From Pseudideonella sakaiensis (GTDB lineage: Bacteria > Pseudomonadota > Gammaproteobacteria > Burkholderiales > Burkholderiaceae_C): a stretch of 64,000 nucleotides of DNA. Positions 52,337 through 64,000 of the stretch are shown in pieces. The notes beneath the pieces are model-generated. The model saw nothing but the letters and a program-made list of their open reading frames with translations. It searched no databases and was not told where the DNA came from. Both the position numbers and the translations under genes were made by a program. Position 1 is the first letter of the stretch. The number at the start of each line of letters is the position of its first letter. The DNA lies in contig NZ_BBYR01000037.1 of the NCBI RefSeq assembly GCF_001293525.1, forward strand, positions 1-64,000. The letters run 5' to 3'.

Positions 52337-52478
52337 CGGCCGGGACGATAGCGCATGGCCGCCGGCGGCCGCCGCCGCGCGCCCCCGGACACGCCGGGCG
52401 GGGCATCCCCGGCGCGTGCACGGTCGCTGCGCGCGAGGCTCGCCGCCGTCATGCGGCGGGCGCACAATCGACCGGATC

Positions 52479-52490
52479 GTTCTCGAGAAC
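52479..52490. promoter_or_regulatory. perfect 12-bp palindrome GTTCTCGAGAAC before acnA
   Basis: It lies 14-25 bp upstream of the acnA ATG, after a CACAAT that resembles a -10 (52463-52468), and just before the ribosome site AGGAG. It could be an operator in the acnA leader, or chance. Confidence 0.4.
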
Positions 52491-52503
52491 AGGAGCCCGA
52501 CGC

Positions 52504-55389
<2,886 letters not shown>

Positions 55390-55482
55390 CGCGCCGGGCC
55401 GGGTGCCCGCGAGGCGGGGCGCCCGCGCCCCCCGGCGCGGAGCGCGATGCGGCCGCGGCGCCCGCCGCCGGCAGCGCCGCGC

Positions 55483-55839
55483 TCAGCGCCCGAGCCGGCG
55501 CGCGAACTCGTCGGGGTCGAAGCCGATGCTGTAGCGGCCGTCCGGCCAGGCCACCACCGGCCGGCGGATCACGCTCGGCTGCGCACGCATCAGCGCCAGC
55601 GCACCGGCCGCGTCGCCGGCGCCGGCCTGCGCGGCCACGTCCAGCTTGCGCCAGGTCGTGCCCTGGCGGTTCAGCAGGCGCTGCCAGCCCAGTTCCGCCG
55701 CCCAGTCGTCGAGCGCCGGCGGCACGCCGAGCTTCTTGAAGTCGTGGAAGGCCACCGCGGCCCCCTCGGCCGCCAGCCAGGCGCGCGCGCGCTTGACCGT
55801 GTCGCAGTTCGGGATCCCGTACAGGGTCAGGGCGCTCAT
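55483..55839 (-). CDS. ArsC/Spx/YffB-like reductase-fold protein
   Basis: 118 aa, thioredoxin fold. The N-terminal LTLYGIPNCDTVKRARAWL has the single conserved Cys, and the C-terminal part has PSVIRRPVVAWPDGRYSIGF with the usual cis-Pro. This family includes arsenate reductase and the YffB subgroup; GIPNCDTV is the YffB/Spx-like form. Actual substrate unknown. Opposite strand to acnA. Confidence 0.9.
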   Translation of the reverse strand: MSALTLYGIPNCDTVKRARAWLAAEGAAVAFHDFKKLGVPPALDDWAAELGWQRLLNRQGTTWRKLDVAAQAGAGDAAGALALMRAQPSVIRRPVVAWPDGRYSIGFDPDEFARRLGR

Positions 55840-55851
55840 CGCGCTTCCTCC

Positions 55852-56457
55852 TCAGCGCCAGCGCCCCGGCCCGCGCATCAGCGACAGGCCCGGGCCATCG
55901 TCGTCGCACAGCGGGTCGGGCCCGTAGCTGGTGTCCACCACCCGGCCGTCGTAGCCCACGCCCACCTGGAACCACTGGCAGAAGGGGCTGTCGTAGCGCC
56001 ACGACCAGACGTTCTGCTTCTGGAAGCTCAGGCCGCGCACGTTGGACGGGCGGCCGAGGGTGCGCAGCAGCTCGTCCTGGCCGATGCCGGCGCGCACCGC
56101 GTTGAAGCGCGCCTCGGTGCGCACCTGGGCGCTGGCGAGCAGGCGGTCGGCGGCGTCGAAGTCCAGCATCCACGTGAAGCGGCCGAAGCTGCCGCCGCCG
56201 TACTCGAGGCGGCGCACCGCGCGGCCGCTCGCGTCCACCTGCAGGGCGGCCGGGTCGGCCGGCGGGCTCGGCAGCACGTACTCGGCCACCGGCGGTCCGA
56301 GCCGGCCGACGACCTCGCCGCGCGCGCTGCCGGGCGCGATCTGCAGCGGCGTGGCGCAGCCCGCCAGCAGCGCCAGGCCCAGCGCGGCCATGCCGCCGCG
56401 CAGGCCGCGCACCGGCGACCCGCGCACGGTGATGCCGACCGGGGGATTCGGGTGCAT
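55852..56457 (-). CDS. BamE/SmpA-like outer membrane lipoprotein
   Basis: 201 aa. A lipobox LALLAGC (about residues 28-34) follows a hydrophobic signal segment, then a SmpA/OmlA-like fold ([18 protein letters not shown] and [18 protein letters not shown] repeat the helix-hairpin pattern of the family twice). C-terminal [18 protein letters not shown] contains the typical WxY strand. Probably anchored in the outer membrane inner leaflet. Upstream N-terminus before the signal segment is long; a later start is possible. Function unknown. Confidence 0.82.
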   Translation of the reverse strand: MHPNPPVGITVRGSPVRGLRGGMAALGLALLAGCATPLQIAPGSARGEVVGRLGPPVAEYVLPSPPADPAALQVDASGRAVRRLEYGGGSFGRFTWMLDFDAADRLLASAQVRTEARFNAVRAGIGQDELLRTLGRPSNVRGLSFQKQNVWSWRYDSPFCQWFQVGVGYDGRVVDTSYGPDPLCDDDGPGLSLMRGPGRWR

Positions 56458-56683
56458 CGTCGCTCCTCGCGGCCGTCCATCCGCGACCGCCAGCGGCCAT
56501 TGTCGCGCCGGCCGCCGGGCCGTCCGGCGCGGCCGGCTCGACCCTGCGCGGGGTGCGGATTCCGCGCGACTTGATGCAGGTCAAGATCCGCCGCGTCCCG
56601 GGCGCCACGGCCGCGGATCGCCACTCAAGTCCGGCCGCCACACGCCGATGCCTGCCGATGACACGACGACGCGGAGCGACCCG

Positions 56684-58249
56684 ATGCGACTGAACCTGCC
56701 GGTGCGCCCGGAAGCCTTTCCCTTCCCGAGCGGCGAATCCCTGGTCTCGACCACCGACACCCACGGCCGCATCACCTACGCCAATGCGGCCTTCATCGCC
56801 GTCAGCGGCTATGCGCGCGAGGAGCTGATCGGGCAGCCGCACAACCTGATCCGCCACCCGGACATGCCGCCCGAGGCCTTCCGCGACCTGTGGGCGACGA
56901 TCGCCGCGGGCCGGCCCTGGCTCGGCCTGGTGAAGAACCGGCGCAAGGACGGCCGCCACTACTGGGTCCTGGCCAACGTCACGCCGCTGGTCGAGCAGGG
57001 CCGCGTGACCGGTTACCTGTCGGTGCGCGTCGAGCCCGGGCGCGCGGCCGTCGAGGCGGCGGAGGCGCTGTACGCGCGCATGCGCGCGGAGCGCGAGGCG
57101 GGCCGGGTGCGCACGCGGCTGGCGGCCGGCGAGGTGCTGCTGCCCGGCTGGCGGCGCTGGGCACGGCGGGCGCTGCAGCCCGGCATCAGCGGCGCGGTGG
57201 CGCTCGCCTGCGCCGCCAGCGCCGCCGCCGCGCTGGCCGGCCAGGCCCTGGCCGCCGGCAGCGGCCTGCCCGGCCTGCTGGTCGGCGGGCTGGCCGGCGC
57301 CGCGGTGGCGGCGGGCGCCGCCGGGCTGCTGGGGAGCCGCCTGAACGCCCCGCTGCGCCGCCTCGCCGCCCAGGCCGACCGCATGGCCGCCGGCGACATG
57401 GGGGCGCTGCCGCCGCCGCGCGAGCGCGGCGAGCTGGGCAGGCTGGAGCGCGCGCTGAACCAGCTCAACGTGAACGTGCGGGCCATCGTCGTCGACGCGC
57501 GCAAGGAAGTCGATCGGATGGATGCGCTGACCCGCGAGATCGCCGACGGCGGCATGGACCTGTCCTCGCGCACCGAGTCGCAGGCCGCCAGCCTGGAGCA
57601 GACGGCCTCGTCGATGGAGGAGATCACCGGCACGGTGCGGCACAGCGTGGAGACCGCGCGCGAGGTCAGCCGGCTGGCCGAGGAGGCCGGCCGCGTGACC
57701 CAGCACAGCAGCCGCGAGGTGCACGAGGTGGGCCGCACGATGGAGGCCATCAGCCGCTCCTCGCAGCGCATCGGCGAGATCACGCAGGTGATCGACGGCA
57801 TCGCCTTCCGCACCAACCTGCTGGCGCTGAATGCCGCCGTCGAGGCGGCGCGCGCCGGCGAACAGGGTCGCGGCTTCGCGGTGGTCGCCGGCGAGGTGCG
57901 CAGCCTCGCGCAGCGCAGCGCCGAGGCGGCGCGCGAGATCCGCGGGCTGATCGAGGACGCCGCGCGCCAGGTCGAGGCCGGCGCGCGCCAGACCGGGCGG
58001 GCCCGCGAGACCATGGACCAGGCGCTGGCCGCGGTGCAGAACGTCGGATCGCTGATCGGCGAAATCCACGGCGGCGCGACCGAGCAGCTGAGCGGCATCT
58101 CGCAGGTGAACGCCGCGGTCTCGCAGCTCGACGGCATCACGCAGCAGAACGCCGCGATGGTCGAGGAGCTCGCGTCGTCGGCCGGCGCGCTGAAGGCGCG
58201 CGCCGAGGCGGTGGCCGACGCGGTCGGCGTGTTCACGCTGAAGGCCTGA
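56684..58249 (+). CDS. PAS-containing methyl-accepting chemotaxis protein (Aer-like)
   Basis: 521 aa. N-terminal PAS domain (about 15-120; [20 protein letters not shown], then [13 protein letters not shown], typical of Aer), a region of two hydrophobic segments (about 165-215), HAMP-like linker ([13 protein letters not shown]), and the MCP signalling domain (about 290-521) with the hairpin [19 protein letters not shown]. Aer proteins sense redox state through FAD. The start is ATG with GGAGCG upstream; another ATG 12 codons earlier has no site. No che genes nearby. Confidence 0.93.
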   Translation: MRLNLPVRPEAFPFPSGESLVSTTDTHGRITYANAAFIAVSGYAREELIGQPHNLIRHPDMPPEAFRDLWATIAAGRPWLGLVKNRRKDGRHYWVLANVTPLVEQGRVTGYLSVRVEPGRAAVEAAEALYARMRAEREAGRVRTRLAAGEVLLPGWRRWARRALQPGISGAVALACAASAAAALAGQALAAGSGLPGLLVGGLAGAAVAAGAAGLLGSRLNAPLRRLAAQADRMAAGDMGALPPPRERGELGRLERALNQLNVNVRAIVVDARKEVDRMDALTREIADGGMDLSSRTESQAASLEQTASSMEEITGTVRHSVETAREVSRLAEEAGRVTQHSSREVHEVGRTMEAISRSSQRIGEITQVIDGIAFRTNLLALNAAVEAARAGEQGRGFAVVAGEVRSLAQRSAEAAREIRGLIEDAARQVEAGARQTGRARETMDQALAAVQNVGSLIGEIHGGATEQLSGISQVNAAVSQLDGITQQNAAMVEELASSAGALKARAEAVADAVGVFTLKA

Positions 58250-58303
58250 AGGCCGGGCGCGGCGCGTGGCTACACTGGCCGCCCCCCACTGCAGGAGGTG
58301 GCG

Positions 58304-59095
58304 ATGGCCGCCAGCGTCCGCTTCGACTTCGATGGCCAGGTGATCGTCGTCACCGGCGCGGCCCAGGGCATCGGCGCTGCGTGCGCCGAGCGCCTGGCCG
58401 GCAGCGGCGCCCGCGTGGCACTGTGGGACGTGGACGCCGCCGGCGCCGCCGCACTCGCCGCGCGGCTGCAGGCCGCCGGCGGCACGGCCCTCGCGGTGGG
58501 CTGCGACGTGGCCTCGCCCGAGGCCGTCGCGGCGGCGCTGGCGCAGACGCTGCAGGCCTGGGGCCGCGTCGACGGCCTGGTGAACAACGCCGGCATCGTG
58601 CGCTCCGCACCCTTCCTCGAGATGGCGGAGGCGGACTGGGCCCGGGTGCTCGACGTCAACCTCAGCGGCGCCTTCCGCGTCGGCCAGGCCGTGGCGCGGG
58701 CGATGTGCGAGGCCGGCCGCGCCGGCGCCATCGTCAACATGGGCTCCGTCAGCGGCCTGCTCGCCAGCCCCGACATCGCCGCCTACAACGTCAGCAAGGG
58801 CGGCATGCACCAGCTCACGCGCGTGATGGCGGTGGCGCTGGCGCCGCAGGGCGTGCGCGTCAATGCGGTCGCTCCCGGCACGATCGCGACCGAGCTGGCG
58901 ATCCAGGCGGTGATGGGCAGCGAGGCCGCGCGGGCCCGCGTGCTCGGCCGCACGCCGCTCGGCCGCCTCGGCGAGCCCGCCGAGGTGGCCGATGCGGTGG
59001 CCTTCCTGCTCAGCCCCGCCGCCAGCTACCTGACCGGCAGCGTGCTGGCGATCGACGGCGGCCGGCTGGCGCTGAACTACACGATGCCGAGCTGA
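58304..59095 (+). CDS. SDR family oxidoreductase (FabG-like)
   Basis: 263 aa, classical SDR. The cofactor loop is VVTGAAQGIGAACAERLA; NNAG in DGLVNNAGIVRSAPF; active-site Ser in MGSVSG; Tyr and Lys in AAYNVSKGGMHQL; C-terminal GEPAEVADAVAFLLSPAAS. Cytoplasmic NAD(P)H enzyme of unknown substrate. ATG with a strong AGGAGG upstream; the GTG two codons earlier lies in that site. Downstream MFS gene is on the other strand. Confidence 0.93.
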   Translation: MAASVRFDFDGQVIVVTGAAQGIGAACAERLAGSGARVALWDVDAAGAAALAARLQAAGGTALAVGCDVASPEAVAAALAQTLQAWGRVDGLVNNAGIVRSAPFLEMAEADWARVLDVNLSGAFRVGQAVARAMCEAGRAGAIVNMGSVSGLLASPDIAAYNVSKGGMHQLTRVMAVALAPQGVRVNAVAPGTIATELAIQAVMGSEAARARVLGRTPLGRLGEPAEVADAVAFLLSPAASYLTGSVLAIDGGRLALNYTMPS

Positions 59096-59140
59096 GGCGC
59101 GATGCCGGGCTGATACGCGCCAGCGGCCTGCGCGGCCGCG

Positions 59141-60433
59141 TCAGGCCGGCCGCAGCGCGCCCGCCGGGCGCGGCTCGCGGATCGGCAGGTGCAGCAGCGC
59201 GGCGGCCACCGCGAGCACGGCGTCGGCCACCCACATCGCCTCGTAGCCGCCGGTCCATTCGACGCTGCGCCCGCCGAGGTAGGCGCCGAGGAAGCCGCCG
59301 AGCTGGTGCGCGAGCATGACGACGCCGAACAGCGTGGCCAGGTGCGCCGGCCCGAAGAAGCGCGCCACCAGCCCGGCGGTCGGCGGCACCGTCGACAGGT
59401 AGGTGGCACCGATGACGGCGGAGAAGACCAGCAGGTTGGTCGCCGTCTTCGGCAGCGCGAGGAAGACCAGCACCGCCACCGCGCGCGCCAGGTAGACCCC
59501 GGCGAGCAGCGACTTCATGCGCCAGCGCCCGCCCCGCCACGACAGCGCCCAGCCCATGGCCAGGCTGCCGGCGATGTTGGCCAGCCCGATCACCGCGATC
59601 GCCCAGGCCCCGACGGCCGGCGGCAGCCCGCAGGCCGCGACCACGCCCGGCAGGTGGGTCGCGATGAAGGCGACGTGGAAGCCGCAGACGAAGAAGCCGG
59701 CTGCCAGCAGCCGGTAGCTCGGGTCCGCGAGCGCGCGGCGCAGCGCCTGGCCGGTGCGCTCGCCCGCCGCGCCCGGCGCGGCGCCCGGCCCCGCCGCCAG
59801 GTGGCGCGCGTTGCCGCGCAGCACCCAGGCGGCCGGCAGCGCGAGCAGCGCGGCCAGGCCCAGGGTCTGCACCGCCGCGGCCCAGCCGGCCGCACTGCCG
59901 ACCGCCTGCGCGATCGGCGCGAACAGGAACTGCCCGAAGGAGCCGCCGGCGTTCACGATGCCGCTGGCCAGGCCGCGCCGCGCCGGGTCGGTCAGGCGGG
60001 CGGTGGCCGCCATCAGCACCGAGGGCCCGGCCAGGCCGGCGCCGCCGGCGGCGAGCACGCCGATGGCGAGGATCAGGCCGCCGGTGCTGCGCATCAGCGG
60101 GATCATCAGCGTGCCGAGCGCGACCAGCACGATGCCGGCGGCGATCACCCGCCCGGCACCGATGCGGTCGGCCACGATGCCGGCCACCGGCTGCGTCAGC
60201 CCCCACCACAGCTGGCCGAAGGCGAAGGCCAGGCTGATGTTCGCGAGGCCGAGGCCCGTGTGGCTGTTCAGGTCGCCGAGGAACAGGCCCATCGACTGGC
60301 GCGCGCCCATGGTCGCGGCGAAGCAGCCGGCGGCCGCCAGCAGCACCAGCCCGAAAGCGACGCGGCGGGGCCCGTCGGGCGCCGCCGGCGCGGGGGCGGG
60401 CGGCCGATCGGCCGCGGGCAGGGTGTCGTTCAT
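59141..60433 (-). CDS. MFS transporter
   Basis: 430 aa, about 12 membrane segments. The N-terminal half has GARQSMGLFLGDLNSHTGLG and the intracellular motif DRIGAGRVIAAGI; the second half has HLPGVVAACGLPPAVGAWA. Many relatives export small molecules or carboxylates. The ATG is overlapped by the upstream marR stop (ATGA), so the regulator is expressed with it. Confidence 0.92.
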   Translation of the reverse strand: MNDTLPAADRPPAPAPAAPDGPRRVAFGLVLLAAAGCFAATMGARQSMGLFLGDLNSHTGLGLANISLAFAFGQLWWGLTQPVAGIVADRIGAGRVIAAGIVLVALGTLMIPLMRSTGGLILAIGVLAAGGAGLAGPSVLMAATARLTDPARRGLASGIVNAGGSFGQFLFAPIAQAVGSAAGWAAAVQTLGLAALLALPAAWVLRGNARHLAAGPGAAPGAAGERTGQALRRALADPSYRLLAAGFFVCGFHVAFIATHLPGVVAACGLPPAVGAWAIAVIGLANIAGSLAMGWALSWRGGRWRMKSLLAGVYLARAVAVLVFLALPKTATNLLVFSAVIGATYLSTVPPTAGLVARFFGPAHLATLFGVVMLAHQLGGFLGAYLGGRSVEWTGGYEAMWVADAVLAVAAALLHLPIREPRPAGALRPA

Positions 60434-60930
60434 GCGGCGTCTCCCTGGGACCGGGCCACGTGGCCCCCGTCCTCCTCCTCGCCCTCGTCGGGCCCGAGCA
60501 CGGCCAGCCAGTCGTCGATCAGCGCGTGCAACACGGCCACGCGGTCCTCGCCCAGGCGGGCGTTCAGCGCCAGCTGGGCGCGCTTCCAGTGCGCCTGGGC
60601 CTCGGCGCGCTTGGCGCGGCCGGCCGCGGTCAGCACCACGTGGCGGCTGCGCGCGTCGTCGCCCGGCTGCAGCGCCACCCAGCCCGCGGCCTGCAGCGGG
60701 CGCAGGTTGCGCGTCAGCGTCGAGGGCTCCATCCGCAGCGCGGCGGCCAGCGCGCCCGGCCGCACCGGCCCGAGCCGGTCGACGTGCGACAGCAGCGAGT
60801 ACTGCGTGGTCTTCAGCCCCGACTGGCCGAGGCAGTGGTCGTAGTGGCGGCCGACCCGGCGCGCCAGCTGGCGCAGCTTCAGGTGGGTGCAGCCGCGCGG
60901 GCGCTCGGTGGCGGTCGACGGTGGCGACAT
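60430..60930 (-). CDS. MarR-family transcriptional regulator
   Basis: 166 aa. Winged helix: GLKTTQYSLLSHVDRLGP, recognition region LAAALRMEPSTLTRNLRPLQ, wing GDDARSRHVVLTAAGRAK. C-terminal acidic tail (EGEEEDGG). Divergent from the thioesterase gene and coupled to the MFS gene; a perfect 14-bp palindrome lies just upstream of the ATG. Confidence 0.93.
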   Translation of the reverse strand: MSPPSTATERPRGCTHLKLRQLARRVGRHYDHCLGQSGLKTTQYSLLSHVDRLGPVRPGALAAALRMEPSTLTRNLRPLQAAGWVALQPGDDARSRHVVLTAAGRAKRAEAQAHWKRAQLALNARLGEDRVAVLHALIDDWLAVLGPDEGEEEDGGHVARSQGDAA

Positions 60931-60936
60931 GCGTGA

Positions 60937-60950
60937 ATTGTATCTACAAT
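60937..60950. promoter_or_regulatory. MarR operator candidate ATTGTA-TC-TACAAT
   Basis: A perfect 6-bp inverted repeat with a 2-bp centre in the divergent gap between marR and the thioesterase. On the minus strand TACAAT (60942-60937) may also be the -10, with TTGCAG 16 bp upstream as a -35, so binding would block transcription. Confidence 0.65.
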
Positions 60951-60994
60951 CTTTGCATCTGCAACTATCGCGCGCTGCCCGCGCCCCGTCCACC

Positions 60995-61573
60995 ATGAAC
61001 GCAGCCTCTCCGTCCCCCTCGCCCGACGACGCGGCCTCGCCCGAGGCCGTGCTGGCGCGCTGGCGCGCCGACGGCGAGGCCATCCGCAGCCGCCTCGGGC
61101 AGGCCGGCGTCGCGCGGCCGGCCGAGGTCGCCGGCAAGACAGGGATGGAGGTGTTCGCGCTGATGCTGTCGGGCGCATTGCCCTACCCGCCGATCGCCGA
61201 GACCCTGGACTTCCAGCTGGTGGAGGTGGCACATGGCCGCGCGGTGTTCCAGGGCACGCCGCTGCTGCGCCACTACAACCCGCTGGGCAGCGTGCACGGC
61301 GGCTGGTTCGCCACCCTGCTCGACTCGGCGCTCGGCTGCGCGGTGCACACCACGCTGGCGGCCGGCCGCGGCTACACCACCGCGGAGCTGAAGGTCAACA
61401 TCGTGCGCCCGCTGTCCACGCGGGTGCCGCTGGTGCGGGCGATCGGCGAGGTGATCCACCTCGGGCGCCGCATGGCCACCGCCGACGCGCGCCTGGTCGG
61501 GCCGGACGGCAAGCTGTACGCCCACGGCTCGACGACCTGCTTCCTGTTCGACGCCGCCGACGGCGGCGCGTGA
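60995..61573 (+). CDS. PaaI-type hotdog thioesterase
   Basis: 192 aa, hotdog fold. The active segment is LRHYNPLGSVHGGWFATLLD with the conserved Asn, His-Gly-Gly and Asp; then YTTAELKVNIVRPLS and RRMATADARLVGPDGKLYAH. It hydrolyses an acyl-CoA, of unknown chain. The N-terminal 45 residues are outside the core. The last codons and stop lie in a 32-bp tandem repeat. Confidence 0.92.
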   Translation: MNAASPSPSPDDAASPEAVLARWRADGEAIRSRLGQAGVARPAEVAGKTGMEVFALMLSGALPYPPIAETLDFQLVEVAHGRAVFQGTPLLRHYNPLGSVHGGWFATLLDSALGCAVHTTLAAGRGYTTAELKVNIVRPLSTRVPLVRAIGEVIHLGRRMATADARLVGPDGKLYAHGSTTCFLFDAADGGA

Positions 61574-61639
61574 TCCTGCCCCACGCCGCCGACGGCGGCG
61601 CGTGATCCTGGCCCACGCCGCCGACGGCGGCGGCGCGTG
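61551..61639. repeat. 32-bp tandem repeat overlapping the thioesterase stop codon
   Basis: Unit beginning ACGCCGCCGACGGCGGCGCG is present at 61551, 61583 and 61615. The first two copies are 32 bp each and differ at one or two bases; the third is partial with a 3-bp insertion. Each unit holds the hairpin CGCCG-N4-CGGCG and, in the first copy, the stop codon. Confidence 0.9.
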
Positions 61640-61678
61640 CTGCCCGGGCCCCGCCGGGCCGCCGGCGCGCGGCGCCGC

Positions 61679-62305
61679 TCAGCCGGCGCGCAGCTGGCTG
61701 GCCTCGCGCGCCAGCGCGGTGATGCGCCCCCAGTCGCGCGCCTCGACGGCATCGGCCGGGGTCAGCCAGCTGCCGCCGCAGACCTTCACGTTCGGCAGCG
61801 CGAGGAACTGCGGCGCGCTCTGCACGGTGATGCCGCCGGTGGGGCAGAACACCACGTCGGCGAAGGGCCCGGCCCAGGCCTTCAGCATCGGCAGACCGCC
61901 GGCGGCGGTGGCCGGGAAGAACTTCAGGAAGCCATAGCCGTCGCCCTGCGCGGCCATCACCTCGCTGGCGGTGGCCACGCCGGGCAGCAGCGGCAGGCCG
62001 ATGTCGCGGCAGGCCTTGCCGACCTCGGCGGTGTAGCCGGGGCTGACGGCGAAGCGGCAGCCGGCATTCAGCGCGGCGCGCGCATCGCCCGCATTGCGCA
62101 CCGTGCCCGCGCCGACGATCGCCTCGGGCACCGCCCCGGCGATCGCCTCCATGCATTTCAGCGCGGCCGGGGTGCGCAGCGTCACCTCCAGCACCTTGAC
62201 GCCGCCGGCCACCAGCGCCTCGGCCATCGGCACCGCGTCCTCCACGCGCTGGATCACGATGACCGGGATCACCGGGCCGTGTTCGGTCAGTTCGAGCGTC
62301 TTCAT
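61679..62305 (-). CDS. eda: 2-keto-3-deoxy-6-phosphogluconate aldolase
   Basis: 208 aa, class I aldolase. It splits KDPG into pyruvate and glyceraldehyde-3-phosphate in the Entner-Doudoroff path. The Schiff-base K128 is in [14 protein letters not shown]; other motifs are [32 protein letters not shown] and [12 protein letters not shown]. It follows edd on the same strand by 68 bp. Confidence 0.96.
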   Translation of the reverse strand: MKTLELTEHGPVIPVIVIQRVEDAVPMAEALVAGGVKVLEVTLRTPAALKCMEAIAGAVPEAIVGAGTVRNAGDARAALNAGCRFAVSPGYTAEVGKACRDIGLPLLPGVATASEVMAAQGDGYGFLKFFPATAAGGLPMLKAWAGPFADVVFCPTGGITVQSAPQFLALPNVKVCGGSWLTPADAVEARDWGRITALAREASQLRAG

Positions 62306-62373
62306 CGCGGTTCTCCGGTCAGCGGGAATCGGGGTGGGCGATGCGGCGCGCGCCACGCCGCCGGCCCATCTTG

Positions 62374-64000
<1,627 letters not shown>

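Overview
The window is GC-rich chromosomal DNA from a betaproteobacterium, most likely Burkholderiales and perhaps the Leptothrix/Rubrivivax/Ideonella side of that order. The basis is gene order: sdhCDAB-sdhE-gltA beside a GntR regulator and mdh, and leuCDB-asd-fimV-truA-trpFBA-accD-folC-dedD-cvpA-purF-metZ-gltX. The placement is inferred from content and order, not from a search.

Layout. 1-7.65 kb (minus strand) is a signalling locus. In transcription order it holds a membrane histidine kinase, a NarL-type response regulator, a LysM+FecR protein, a CHASE2 sensor kinase, an unrecognised small protein and the start of a TolC-type outer-membrane channel. 7.7-10.7 kb holds a small exported protein, a pyroglutamyl-peptidase-like lipoprotein whose expected catalytic Cys is Ser, a repeat-rich non-coding stretch and a winged-helix regulator. 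10.9-12.5 kb is a HipBA toxin-antitoxin module with a perfect operator-like palindrome. 12.7-13.0 kb holds tRNA-Asp, tRNA-Glu and tRNA-Ala downstream of gltX.

13.1-33.3 kb (minus strand) is a long biosynthetic run: leucine (leuCDB), aspartate-semialdehyde (asd), the FimV polar hub, tRNA modification (truA), tryptophan (trpFBA), fatty acid (accD), folate (folC), divisome/SPOR and CvpA proteins, purine (purF), methionine (metZ) and gltX. A LysR regulator sits at its head, divergent from an atypical SDR and a DsbA-like isomerase.

35-55.4 kb is a TCA-cycle neighbourhood: gltA, sdhE, sdhBADC and a GntR/UTRA regulator on minus, then divergent mdh, trans-aconitate methyltransferase, a CitE-like lyase, acnB and acnA on plus. 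A VapBC-type module and a secreted Ala-rich protein sit before acnB. cpdB and sbcB lie between the two aconitases.

55.4-64 kb holds an ArsC/Spx-like protein, a lipoprotein, a PAS-containing chemoreceptor, an SDR, an MFS-MarR pair divergent from a PaaI-type thioesterase, and the Entner-Doudoroff genes eda and edd (edd cut by the window end).

No phage, insertion sequence, CRISPR array, rRNA or replication origin was seen. The least conventional parts are the 0-10.7 kb signalling and regulator region, the mdh-tam triple repeat, and several palindromes in regulator intergenic regions.
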